Assembly (NCBI GenBank): GCA_023818725.1 | Contig: JAMWBX010000086.1 | Location: forward strand, 1-6,126 | DNA from: Candidatus Omnitrophota bacterium | GTDB lineage: Bacteria; Ratteibacteria; UBA8468; B48-G9; DTJG01 | Length of the DNA: 6,126 nucleotides | Direction of reading: 5' to 3' | In this document: piece by piece, positions 1 to 6,126 of the stretch | Layout: the number at the start of each line of letters is the position of its first letter | Numbering within the stretch: position 1 is the stretch's first letter | Position numbers and translations under genes: made by a program | Notes under the pieces: model-generated | Database searches by the model: none | The model's input: only the letters and a program-made list of their open reading frames with translations | Told to the model about the DNA's origin: nothing

Positions 1-288
1 GCCGCATCATTTCAAAAATCAATTACCAATTCAATTCTTTTAAAGATCGATGATGCTCTGAAATTGTATCCAGTAAAATATTTTCTTTTTGGCGGTGGCG
101 TTTTAAGAAACAAGTATGTCAAGCATAGAATTAAAAATTACCTGGCAGACAAAAAGGTAAAGGCAGTTATCCCAGAGCCTGACCTGTGCATCGATAATGG
201 CGCCATGGTTGCTATCTTAACAAAATATTTGATTCTTCGCGGCTATAAACCCCAGCCATATCGAATCTCTGTCATTCCGACGAAATAA
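1..288 (+). CDS. tsaD: TsaD (Kae1/Gcp/YgjD), tRNA threonylcarbamoyladenosine transferase, C-terminal fragment
   Basis: Partial gene: the reading frame is open from base 1 to the TAA at 286-288, giving the last 95 residues; the N-terminal two thirds lie before the window. TsaD transfers the threonylcarbamoyl group from threonylcarbamoyl-AMP to A37 of ANN-decoding tRNAs, working in the cytoplasm with TsaB and TsaE in bacteria. The fragment starts in a helix beginning AASFQKSITNSIL, followed by the glycine-rich nucleotide-binding turn GGGVLRNKYV and then PEPDLCIDNGAM. The last motif matches the family's C-terminal CTDNAAM, whose aspartate helps bind the active-site metal. The end (RGYKPQPYRISVIPTK) is the usual short tail. 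A TTG at 64-66 is in frame but would begin in the middle of the conserved fold, so it is not the start. The gene converges on the minus-strand operon. Identification rests on motif recognition and is strong. Confidence 0.9.
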   Translation, partial: AASFQKSITNSILLKIDDALKLYPVKYFLFGGGVLRNKYVKHRIKNYLADKKVKAVIPEPDLCIDNGAMVAILTKYLILRGYKPQPYRISVIPTK

Positions 289-318
289 AAAAATAGAAAT
301 TATTGCTTGCAGACAAAA

Positions 319-338
319 ATCAGCAATCAGCCGCTGAT
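319..338. terminator. Possible weak bidirectional terminator in the convergent gap
   Basis: ATCAGC at 319-324 can pair with GCTGAT at 333-338, giving a 6-bp stem (three G-C pairs) with an 8-nt loop. Read on the minus strand, the stem starts directly after the activase stop codon and is followed by a short T-run (bases 315-319). Read on the plus strand it follows tsaD and is trailed by T-rich sequence at 339-351. A second ATCAG copy at 326-330 gives a competing smaller hairpin (ATCAG, loop CCG, CTGAT at 334-338). The position between two convergent stop codons supports a terminator. The stem is short, so the call is tentative. Confidence 0.35.
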
Positions 339-3300
339 CTATTTGTTCTTTAGTTCCCAGACAAAAACTTCCAGCGGATCAGTGTTCAATGGATCGCCAT
401 GAAAAGAAAGCGAGATAATCGGTAGCCCTGTTTTTTCTGAAACCAGCCTCAATTGCGTTTCTGCGATTCTGGTAGGCATACATTCAAACGGTCCAACTAA
501 AACTGCACCGTCAATCTCCTTCTTTTTCCACAACAAAAGAGGCAACCCAATTGTAAGTGCAGCTTCACCCAACGGCCTTAGATAAGATAAATAATCCCTG
601 GCAGCATTGAGAATCTGATCAACCGAGTGGTCTTCATGCCAGCCAAGTTCTCTGGCAAAAATCCTATAAAGACGCTCCTCAATCCTTCTCTGAACAAGCC
701 AGGTAAGATAAGTCTTCACTCGATTTTGCTTTGTCACGGTCAATCCTTTTCTTCGCCACCATAGCGCATAGTTTACCCACTCTCTAAATGGCGCAAGCTT
801 CACCGTTGCTCCCAGCGATTCCAGTTTTCTAATAACATGATTATTTGAGAAGGCATCCAGTCTTACATAAATTTCGCCGGTCACAAGAATTTTCGGTCTT
901 TTTTCCTGAAAAACAGGAATCTGTTTGAATTCATTTGCTGCAAAACGAGCAAGCTCTTCCATTCCCCACAAATTTTTATAACCAGTCCAATCATTCTTTC
1001 CTTTTAAAATCATATCTTCAGCCAGTTTCAAACAATGGTTGAAAAGTTCTTCTGCCTGACCTGATTTTTTTTCAACAGGTCGAATCTGGTGCAGGGCATC
1101 CTTCAGCAGGTCAACTAGGACAAATGTTGCCCATGACTTAGCCTGCATAGAAGATTTTAATTTTTTTCCTAAATGATATCCGGTTTCAGGAGTAGGGGAG
1201 ACAACAATAACCTTTTCTGAAAGTCCCAGCTTTTCCATAACCATCTTGACAAAAATCTGATACTGACCAAATCGACATGGACCTTCGGCTTTTGGCATGA
1301 AATAGGCGTATTTTTCTTCTCCGGGATGTTCCTTCAAATATTTTAGCAGGGACCCAAGTGTAACAATCACTGGCAAACACTCCTTACCCAGGGTGAACCG
1401 ACGCCCCAGTTCCAAAGCTGATTCATCAGCTATTGGCAGCCATTCCGCTTCAACTCCGGAGAAGGATTTCAAAAGCGCTGGAAGTAAGATTGAACCTTCT
1501 CCCATCCATGGAACCAGAACCTTTCTTCCTTCAACCTGTTGAAGAATCTCTTCTTTTATCTCAAAGGCTGATAGATCTGAAAGTTTCTCTTTTTCTTCTG
1601 GCTTATAATTTTTAACTGAATACAGGAAGGCCTCAATTCTGGTTTTAAAGCCTGCTTCTCCAGTATAAGCGTCAGATTCTAATAAACAGTACGGCTTACC
1701 TGAACTGAGATACTGGAAAAAGTGAGTTAAAAAACTATCAGGTCCACAGGAATAAACAGACAACCAGAGGGGGAAAACATTCTGTTTTCTTCTAACCTGG
1801 TAGGCAACATCTAAAAGTCGATGTCCATAGCCCCAGTAGATATTATCCAGTTGAGGAGATCTTCCTTCCAGTGGGTAGCATTCGGCGGGTAGAGCAATGC
1901 CACCCTTTTCATCGATAATTTCTGGAATTTTTCCATTTATTAAAGCAGAGTTGATAATGTAAGGATGTCCCAGAACCACAATCACAGGAATCCGATTTTT
2001 GTTCGCAAATTCAATGGCTTTTCTTCCAATCTCCTTTAGTTTCTTTTCAAATTCTTCCTGAGTCTTTACCGCTTTTTTAAACGCAATATAACTTCGCCAT
2101 GGGGTAATCCCTGCTTTTTTACCCATCAAAATAAATTCCCAAAGTGCCCTTCTGTAACCACTCTTGAAGTTCAGAAACGGATTAAGAATCTTGCATGGGA
2201 GAAACGGTGAAAACATGTCAGGCACTGCCTGCGATAATGGACAGACATAACACCTTTTTTCTCCCTTTTCAGCTTTAATTTCAATTACCTTTGGTAAAAA
2301 GAGGAAGTCCTGAGCCTCCAATTCCTTTGCCTGTCCAGCTAAAACCTGGAGCGGCGCACAGAAACTCACCTGACAAAGCTTTGCTCCCTTTTCTATTAAG
2401 TCCAGACTCTTTCCCCTTAAGATTTTTACGTTGAATCCTGTTTCCTGAAAAAATTTAATGACAAGTGGTAAAATCTCCTCGATTTCTAATCCGCGCGGAA
2501 TTCCAACAGTATTCCTTGCGTTTGAAAAATTATTATCCAGCAATTTCTGTATTAATCTTTCCCTTTCTAGAAAAGGTTGTGGAGCAGAAACCAGAACCAG
2601 GTTTTTCTTTGAATATTTTTCATATTTATCACATCGCCCACCCCAGAAAAACTTAATTTTTTCTCCATTAACTTCTGTTTCAATCAAGTCAATCGTACAC
2701 CGGTTGCCAATCTTACAATTTTCTTTTGACTGGCATTTGAATTCTCTTTTGGAAACAACCTGCGTCTTTAGAAAAGTTTCGAAATTCAAAACCGGTTTCT
2801 TTGCCAGGTCCCCAATCTCTTTTTTTGCTAAAATAGAGATTCCAAGTGCTCCCATAGTACCGGGCGATGGCGGAACAATAATTTTTTTTCCTGAAATCCT
2901 TGCCAGGGCACAGGCTAAAGCTATGTTTTCAGCAGGCTTCCCCTGAAGAAAAATCTTTTTCCCGTAATCCCTTTGCCCCTTAACTCTATTGTTATAGTTT
3001 CTTACAATTGAATAATAAAGCCCTGCCACAATTTCTTCGATCTTTGCCATTTCTTGCTGAGCGGCATCAATCTGTTCAGAAATAAAAATTGCGCAGTGCT
3101 GGCCGAGGTCAACAGCTCTGGCAGACTCTAAAGCTAACTTGCCAAACTCTTTGATATCAGAAATTCCCAGAAGCTGAATCTGTTCAGCAAGGAACGAGCC
3201 CGTACCGGCTGAACAAACAGTATTCATCGCCTGGTCTACAACAACACCATTTTCCAATCTTATAAATTTTGAATCCTGCCCCCCGATGTCAACGACGGTA

Positions 3301-4469
3301 TCCACCTCAGCATCATAAAAAACTGCACCCTGAGCGTGAGCAGCAATCTCATTCAAGATAAAAATCTGATCCTGATTATCACGCAGGGTAGCCTTTAAAA
3401 GTGGGCCCAAAATCTCTCTGCCAGAACCTGTTACACCCACGCCTTTTATCCTCTTTAACAGATCTTCAGGAACCTTTTTGATCAGATTCTTCGCTGCACC
3501 AATAGGGTCTCCTTTTGTTTCTATGTATGCCTCAAAAATTGGGAACTGGCCAAAGATAACAATTTTTGATCCAGTGGAGCCAATATCAAAGCCTGCAACT
3601 AAATCCTTTACAGAGTCCGTTTGAATCTTCGGAGACTCAAATTTTGTTACATCCTTAATGGAATCTTTCAATCCGGGCAGAAAAACCAGATGCGATTGAA
3701 CGTGGGTTTTAACCTGAGATAACACGCTTTCAGTATTTATAGCTATCAAAGCCGCTCCCAGTGCCTCGAAATACAAGGACTGGGGACAGGTTTCTACTCT
3801 TGAGTTATCAAGCAAACTTTGAATTGTCTGAACAATCCTTTTGCATGTTGATAAGCCACCGATAGTCACGACTTTTTCGCAAACAGAAGATTTTACCAGT
3901 AGCGCAACAGCGTTCTTTGCCAGAGCATCCAGTAATCCGGCAACGACTTCTTTCTGGTTATTACCCTGATTCAGAAGATGTGTGAAATCTGTTTTCATTG
4001 TCACGCCACAGCGCGAAGTAATCTCCAATCCTCTTATCCCTTTTACCAGTTCATCTATTTCATACACTTTTAAATTCAACCTTGATAAAATCTGATCCAA
4101 AAATATACCGGTGCCAGCAGCGCAACGCGGATTTAAAAGCCATTGCTTCTTTTCGCCCCTGAGATTCAAAACTGAAAAACCACTGCCACCCAATCTTAGA
4201 ATGGAAATTTCTCTATTAGGAAAAAGAAACTTGATTGCCTGTTCCTGAGCAATCCTTTCGGGTATAGAAAAAAAAGGAATCAACTGACGGTAATAACCCG
4301 TGATTACAACCCTTTCACTATCTTTGATTTGCCAGTCTTCTTTCAGCTGTTGCCAGATGCGTTGAATTTCTCCTTGATGTACCTGCCAGAAAACCTTTAT
4401 AACCTGGTTCTCTTCCAACCACACTGCTTTCAACGTTACGGTTCCTATGTCAATCCCAAAGCTTCTCAT
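339..4469 (-). CDS. Giant 2-hydroxyacyl-CoA dehydratase activase-related fusion protein (two BcrAD/BadFG ATPase domains + DUF2229 + dehydratase-like C-terminus)
   Basis: 1376 residues, close to the usual ~1400 for this family of cytoplasmic 'CoA-substrate-specific enzyme activases'. ATPase domain 1 (about 1-245) has GIDIGT at 5-10, CAAGTG from C116, SRC ending at C154 and ALGAAL at 236-241. Domain 2 (about 290-550) has FDIGSTGSK at 294-302, TGSG at 347-350, DIGGQDSK at 394-401, CSAGTG from C419, and C459. A cysteine-rich linker follows (C579, C585, C591, and GGRC ending at C613). DUF2229 starts near VGIPRGLE (655-662) and includes C704, CYVC (740-743), GHPYIIN (834-840) and C908. The C-terminal part, related to the dehydratase D-component, has KECLP (C1031), GPCRFG (C1064), TGEIYVRLDAFSNN (1197-1210) and PFECMP (C1330). 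True activases use ATP to drive one low-potential electron into a dehydratase; for the fused proteins no substrate is established to my knowledge. Domain 1 reads RLGGSG at 92-97 where domain 2 has DIGGQD, so its nucleotide site may be impaired. The start is the only in-frame ATG after a stop at 4491-4493. Last gene of the cinA-mltG run, 48 bp after mltG. Family assignment is strong; biochemical role unknown. Confidence 0.88.
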   Translation of the reverse strand: MRSFGIDIGTVTLKAVWLEENQVIKVFWQVHQGEIQRIWQQLKEDWQIKDSERVVITGYYRQLIPFFSIPERIAQEQAIKFLFPNREISILRLGGSGFSVLNLRGEKKQWLLNPRCAAGTGIFLDQILSRLNLKVYEIDELVKGIRGLEITSRCGVTMKTDFTHLLNQGNNQKEVVAGLLDALAKNAVALLVKSSVCEKVVTIGGLSTCKRIVQTIQSLLDNSRVETCPQSLYFEALGAALIAINTESVLSQVKTHVQSHLVFLPGLKDSIKDVTKFESPKIQTDSVKDLVAGFDIGSTGSKIVIFGQFPIFEAYIETKGDPIGAAKNLIKKVPEDLLKRIKGVGVTGSGREILGPLLKATLRDNQDQIFILNEIAAHAQGAVFYDAEVDTVVDIGGQDSKFIRLENGVVVDQAMNTVCSAGTGSFLAEQIQLLGISDIKEFGKLALESARAVDLGQHCAIFISEQIDAAQQEMAKIEEIVAGLYYSIVRNYNNRVKGQRDYGKKIFLQGKPAENIALACALARISGKKIIVPPSPGTMGALGISILAKKEIGDLAKKPVLNFETFLKTQVVSKREFKCQSKENCKIGNRCTIDLIETEVNGEKIKFFWGGRCDKYEKYSKKNLVLVSAPQPFLERERLIQKLLDNNFSNARNTVGIPRGLEIEEILPLVIKFFQETGFNVKILRGKSLDLIEKGAKLCQVSFCAPLQVLAGQAKELEAQDFLFLPKVIEIKAEKGEKRCYVCPLSQAVPDMFSPFLPCKILNPFLNFKSGYRRALWEFILMGKKAGITPWRSYIAFKKAVKTQEEFEKKLKEIGRKAIEFANKNRIPVIVVLGHPYIINSALINGKIPEIIDEKGGIALPAECYPLEGRSPQLDNIYWGYGHRLLDVAYQVRRKQNVFPLWLSVYSCGPDSFLTHFFQYLSSGKPYCLLESDAYTGEAGFKTRIEAFLYSVKNYKPEEKEKLSDLSAFEIKEEILQQVEGRKVLVPWMGEGSILLPALLKSFSGVEAEWLPIADESALELGRRFTLGKECLPVIVTLGSLLKYLKEHPGEEKYAYFMPKAEGPCRFGQYQIFVKMVMEKLGLSEKVIVVSPTPETGYHLGKKLKSSMQAKSWATFVLVDLLKDALHQIRPVEKKSGQAEELFNHCLKLAEDMILKGKNDWTGYKNLWGMEELARFAANEFKQIPVFQEKRPKILVTGEIYVRLDAFSNNHVIRKLESLGATVKLAPFREWVNYALWWRRKGLTVTKQNRVKTYLTWLVQRRIEERLYRIFARELGWHEDHSVDQILNAARDYLSYLRPLGEAALTIGLPLLLWKKKEIDGAVLVGPFECMPTRIAETQLRLVSEKTGLPIISLSFHGDPLNTDPLEVFVWELKNK

Positions 4470-4517
4470 TTTCTTATCAATATTTTTATCCTAAGATACG
4501 ACCTGGAATTTTGTTTA
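4470..4517 (-). other. Short intergenic gap between mltG and the activase gene
   Basis: The 48 bp are AT-rich and contain an in-frame stop (4491-4493) that limits extension of the activase gene. I see no hairpin followed by a T-run and no convincing -35/-10 pair. The simplest reading is that the activase gene is transcribed from a promoter upstream of mltG, probably upstream of cinA and outside the window. Confidence 0.45.
4489..4492 (-). promoter_or_regulatory. Poorly placed Shine-Dalgarno for the activase gene
   Basis: AGGA is the best purine-rich match upstream of the activase gene. It lies 19 nt before the ATG at 4467-4469, which is too far for a normal site. It lies 7 nt before an in-frame ATT at 4479-4481, which would add four residues (I/M-D-K-K). 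Directly before the ATG there is only GATAAGAAA. Either the ATG is used with a weak site and relies on readthrough of ribosomes from mltG, or the rare ATT initiator is used. I favour ATG but cannot decide. Confidence 0.3.
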
Positions 4518-5513
4518 TCATTGCTCAGAAGAAAATTCTAGTGAGTCCTGCGCCAAACCCTGCTGATTCAAATAAAAGTTTTTTGCACTCAAATGTTCAG
4601 AATATGTTGTCGAAAAATAATGGCTCCCATCACCTTTTGAAACGAAAAAAAGATAAGAAGTTTTCGATGGATATATTGCCGCTTCAAGAGACTTCTTCCC
4701 GGGATTGCAGATCGGACTTGGTGGCAATCCTCTGTGTCTGTAAGTATTAAAGGGTGAGCGTATTTTAAGATCCTGCAAAGTAAGGTTTTTCTTATTCCCT
4801 ATCACATATTTTATGGTTGCACAACTCTGAAGTGGCATATTCCTCTTCAACCGATTATAAAAGATGCCCGCTATAATTGGTCTTTCTGAATTTATCTCTG
4901 CCTCTTTTTCCACAAGAGAGGCAATTGTCACAATTTTAATGAGTTCCTCTTTTTTGATAGTTTCCATCTCTGGATTAATGCTCCTGACCACATCCCAGAA
5001 TCTTCCAATCATTATTTTTACAATGGCCTCCTTTGAAACACCATAAGGAAATTTGTAAGTGTCAGGAAAAAGAAAGCCTTCAAGACCCTGTTCTTTTGTA
5101 AACTTTTCAAATTCATCAGATTCACATATTCCTTCCTGTTCCAGTATTTTGCCAATTTCACGACAGGTTATTCCTTCAGGAAAAACAAGTTTCAAATAGG
5201 CAATTCTTCCTTTTATCAATTTATCAATAACATCGTTGATATATGGTCTGCCGGAAAACTCATATATTCCAGCGCGAATCTTTTTATCAATCTTATTTCT
5301 GGTGAGAACCTTCAAAAAAAGCCTGGTATTTTTTATTATACCTTTTTCTTTTAGCAGCTGCGCAACTTCGTATGAACTGGTATTTTTTGGAATCTCGACA
5401 AGCGTCCCTGGTGGCTGAAAATCTCCATAAAGGGTTGCATGGTACCTGGCAAACAGTATTGCTAATGTTATCCCAACAAAAAAGGTTATCATTATAAACA
5501 GATTTCTCAACAT
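4518..5513 (-). CDS. mltG: MltG (YceG-like), endolytic murein transglycosylase
   Basis: 331 residues, similar to the E. coli protein. MltG is anchored in the cytoplasmic membrane and cuts newly made glycan strands outside it, setting their length. A single N-terminal membrane segment covers about residues 5-22, preceded by few residues with R3 on the cytoplasmic side. A LysM-like subdomain follows (about 38-75), then the family block AGIYEF (81-86) and FPEGIT (111-116). The catalytic domain has EGFLFPDTY (145-153) and ASLVEKEAEI (198-207), in which the EKE at 202-204 contains the catalytic glutamate. It also has YNRLKRNMPLQSCAT (219-233) and SPFNTYRHRGLPPSPICNPG (253-272). All main motifs are intact, so the enzyme should be active. 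The ATG at 5511-5513 overlaps the cinA stop by 7 bp. A strong AGGAG sits only 2 nt before this ATG but 5 nt before the TTG second codon, so the start may be that TTG, one residue shorter. Either way translation is probably coupled to cinA. Confidence 0.95.
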   Translation of the reverse strand: MLRNLFIMITFFVGITLAILFARYHATLYGDFQPPGTLVEIPKNTSSYEVAQLLKEKGIIKNTRLFLKVLTRNKIDKKIRAGIYEFSGRPYINDVIDKLIKGRIAYLKLVFPEGITCREIGKILEQEGICESDEFEKFTKEQGLEGFLFPDTYKFPYGVSKEAIVKIMIGRFWDVVRSINPEMETIKKEELIKIVTIASLVEKEAEINSERPIIAGIFYNRLKRNMPLQSCATIKYVIGNKKNLTLQDLKIRSPFNTYRHRGLPPSPICNPGKKSLEAAIYPSKTSYLFFVSKGDGSHYFSTTYSEHLSAKNFYLNQQGLAQDSLEFSSEQ

Positions 5514-6126
5514 TTCTCCTGTTTGATTGTACGGCGTAAAAAATCAATTCCTGCCAAAGCTGCCCTTAATTTTATCGCGGAACGATTCCCGGAAAAGTAA
5601 AAATTCTTTGTTACTGAACGATTATTTTCTGTACAAACCGCCATCCATACAAATCCAACTGGCTTGTGCATTGTAGCTCCGGCTGGCCCGGCAATACCGG
5701 TTATTGCCAGGGATACATCCGCCTTTCCATACTTCTTTGCACCTTTTGCCATAGCGATTGCAGTTTCTTCGCTTACTGCACCAAATCTTTTTAGCACGGT
5801 TTTCGGAACCTTTAATATCTTTTTTTTAAGCTTATTTGAATAAGCAACTATAGAACCGTTGAAGCATTCAGAACTCCCTGCAATTTCTGTGATAAGATGT
5901 CCCGCCAGCCCACCGGTGCAGGACTCTGCAAAACAACAAACAATTCTATTGCTTTTCAACAAAAGAAACAGGGATTCTGGAATTGTAACGCCATCGGTTC
6001 CGATAAAAGAGTCCTTAAAAGTTTCTTTTAACACCATTTCAACCTCACCAAAAATGTTTTGTTTCGTCTCAGGCAGTTTCAACCAGAGTTCGATGAGGTA
6101 TGGAAGAGCAAGAATTGTCCATTTTC
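5507..6126 (-). CDS. cinA: CinA, C-terminal part with nicotinamide-nucleotide amidohydrolase (PncC) domain; 5' end beyond window
   Basis: The frame stays open from the TGA at 5507-5509 to the right edge, giving 205 complete residues and no start. A TTG at 6080-6082 has no ribosome binding site and lies inside the conserved linker, so this is not a stand-alone PncC. The residues before it (KWTILALPYLIELWLKLP) fit the small linker domain of full-length CinA, as does DSFIGTDG just after. The missing N-terminus should therefore be the MoCF-like domain (COG1058, ADP-ribose pyrophosphatase in characterised members). The C-terminal domain deamidates nicotinamide mononucleotide to nicotinate mononucleotide in pyridine-nucleotide salvage, in the cytoplasm. 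Motifs seen are AESCTGG (serine codon at 5921-5923), VAYSNKLK (Tyr and Lys of the active-site region, codons near 5842 and 5833), GAVSEETAIAMAKGA, and TGIAGPAGAT where GPGGGT is usual. The 3' end overlaps mltG. CinA is also annotated as 'competence/damage-inducible', but nothing here shows such a role. Confidence 0.92.
   Translation of the reverse strand, partial: KWTILALPYLIELWLKLPETKQNIFGEVEMVLKETFKDSFIGTDGVTIPESLFLLLKSNRIVCCFAESCTGGLAGHLITEIAGSSECFNGSIVAYSNKLKKKILKVPKTVLKRFGAVSEETAIAMAKGAKKYGKADVSLAITGIAGPAGATMHKPVGFVWMAVCTENNRSVTKNFYFSGNRSAIKLRAALAGIDFLRRTIKQEKC
5516..5520 (-). promoter_or_regulatory. Shine-Dalgarno of mltG, inside the cinA coding end
   Basis: AGGAG lies within the last codons of cinA. 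Its spacing is 2 nt to the ATG at 5511-5513 and 5 nt to the adjacent TTG at 5508-5510. The TTG choice would give the common 4-bp start/stop overlap (TTGA) with cinA, whereas ATG gives a 7-bp overlap. The site therefore bears on which of two adjacent codons initiates mltG. Confidence 0.6.

Noticed and set aside
64..66. TTG as the start of a 74-residue gene
   Set aside because: The frame is open to base 1, and the upstream residues continue the TsaD fold, so the gene begins outside the window.
1433..1615. Plus-strand open frame of 60 codons, and a similar one at 4329-4541
   Set aside because: Both lie mainly antisense to conserved parts of the activase gene and have no supporting signal.
2458..2946. 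Plus-strand open frame of 162 codons
   Set aside because: It lies antisense inside the DUF2229/linker region of the activase gene, whose motifs are unmistakable; the translated product shows no recognisable motif.
339..4469. Possibility that the activase gene is several genes or contains a frameshift
   Set aside because: All expected domains occur in order in one uninterrupted frame at the usual family length, so it is one intact fusion.
4511..4750. Plus-strand open frame of 79 codons
   Set aside because: Antisense to the end of mltG, with no ribosome site or motif; a chance frame.
5293..5547. Minus-strand open frame of 84 codons across the cinA/mltG junction
   Set aside because: It is out of frame with two well-supported genes and resembles nothing; a shadow frame.
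1..6126. Mobile elements, CRISPR arrays, tRNA or rRNA genes, defence systems
   Set aside because: The window is nearly all coding, with gaps of about 50 bp; I saw no spaced repeats, terminal inverted repeats, transposase motifs or RNA gene signatures.

Overview
The window looks like a piece of an anaerobic, moderately AT-rich bacterial chromosome. It holds the tail of one plus-strand gene, followed by a tightly packed minus-strand gene run that converges on it. The encoded proteins are housekeeping types, apart from one very large iron-sulfur activase/dehydratase-like protein of the kind common in strict anaerobes. MltG implies a peptidoglycan-containing cell. I cannot name the species. The proteins are divergent from the well-known versions, which suggests a deep-branching or uncultivated lineage, but this is inference.

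Layout: (1) 1-288 (+), the C-terminal end of TsaD, the tRNA t6A-modification protein, whose 5' part lies before the window. (2) 289-338, a 50-bp convergent gap with a weak hairpin that could stop transcription from both sides. (3) 339-4469 (-), a 1376-residue protein with two BcrAD/BadFG-type ASKHA ATPase domains, a cysteine-rich linker, a DUF2229 region and a C-terminal region related to 2-hydroxyacyl-CoA dehydratase subunits. (4) 4518-5513 (-), MltG, the endolytic murein transglycosylase. (5) 5507 to the right edge (-), CinA, with its nicotinamide-nucleotide amidohydrolase domain complete and its N-terminal domain cut off by the window edge.

Reading on the minus strand, the order is cinA, mltG, activase fusion. 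cinA and mltG overlap, and 48 bp separate mltG from the activase, so one transcript is likely. The three products do not form an obvious pathway: pyridine-nucleotide salvage, glycan-strand cleavage and ATP-driven low-potential electron transfer. The first two are ordinary housekeeping functions.

The part most worth a second look is the activase fusion. Its first ATPase domain has lost the acidic DIGGQD-type motif that its second domain keeps. Both domains nevertheless retain the paired cysteines that hold the [4Fe-4S] cluster in homodimeric activases. This suggests a pseudo-dimer within one chain, with one degenerate nucleotide site. I found no RNA genes, CRISPR arrays, insertion sequences or phage features.
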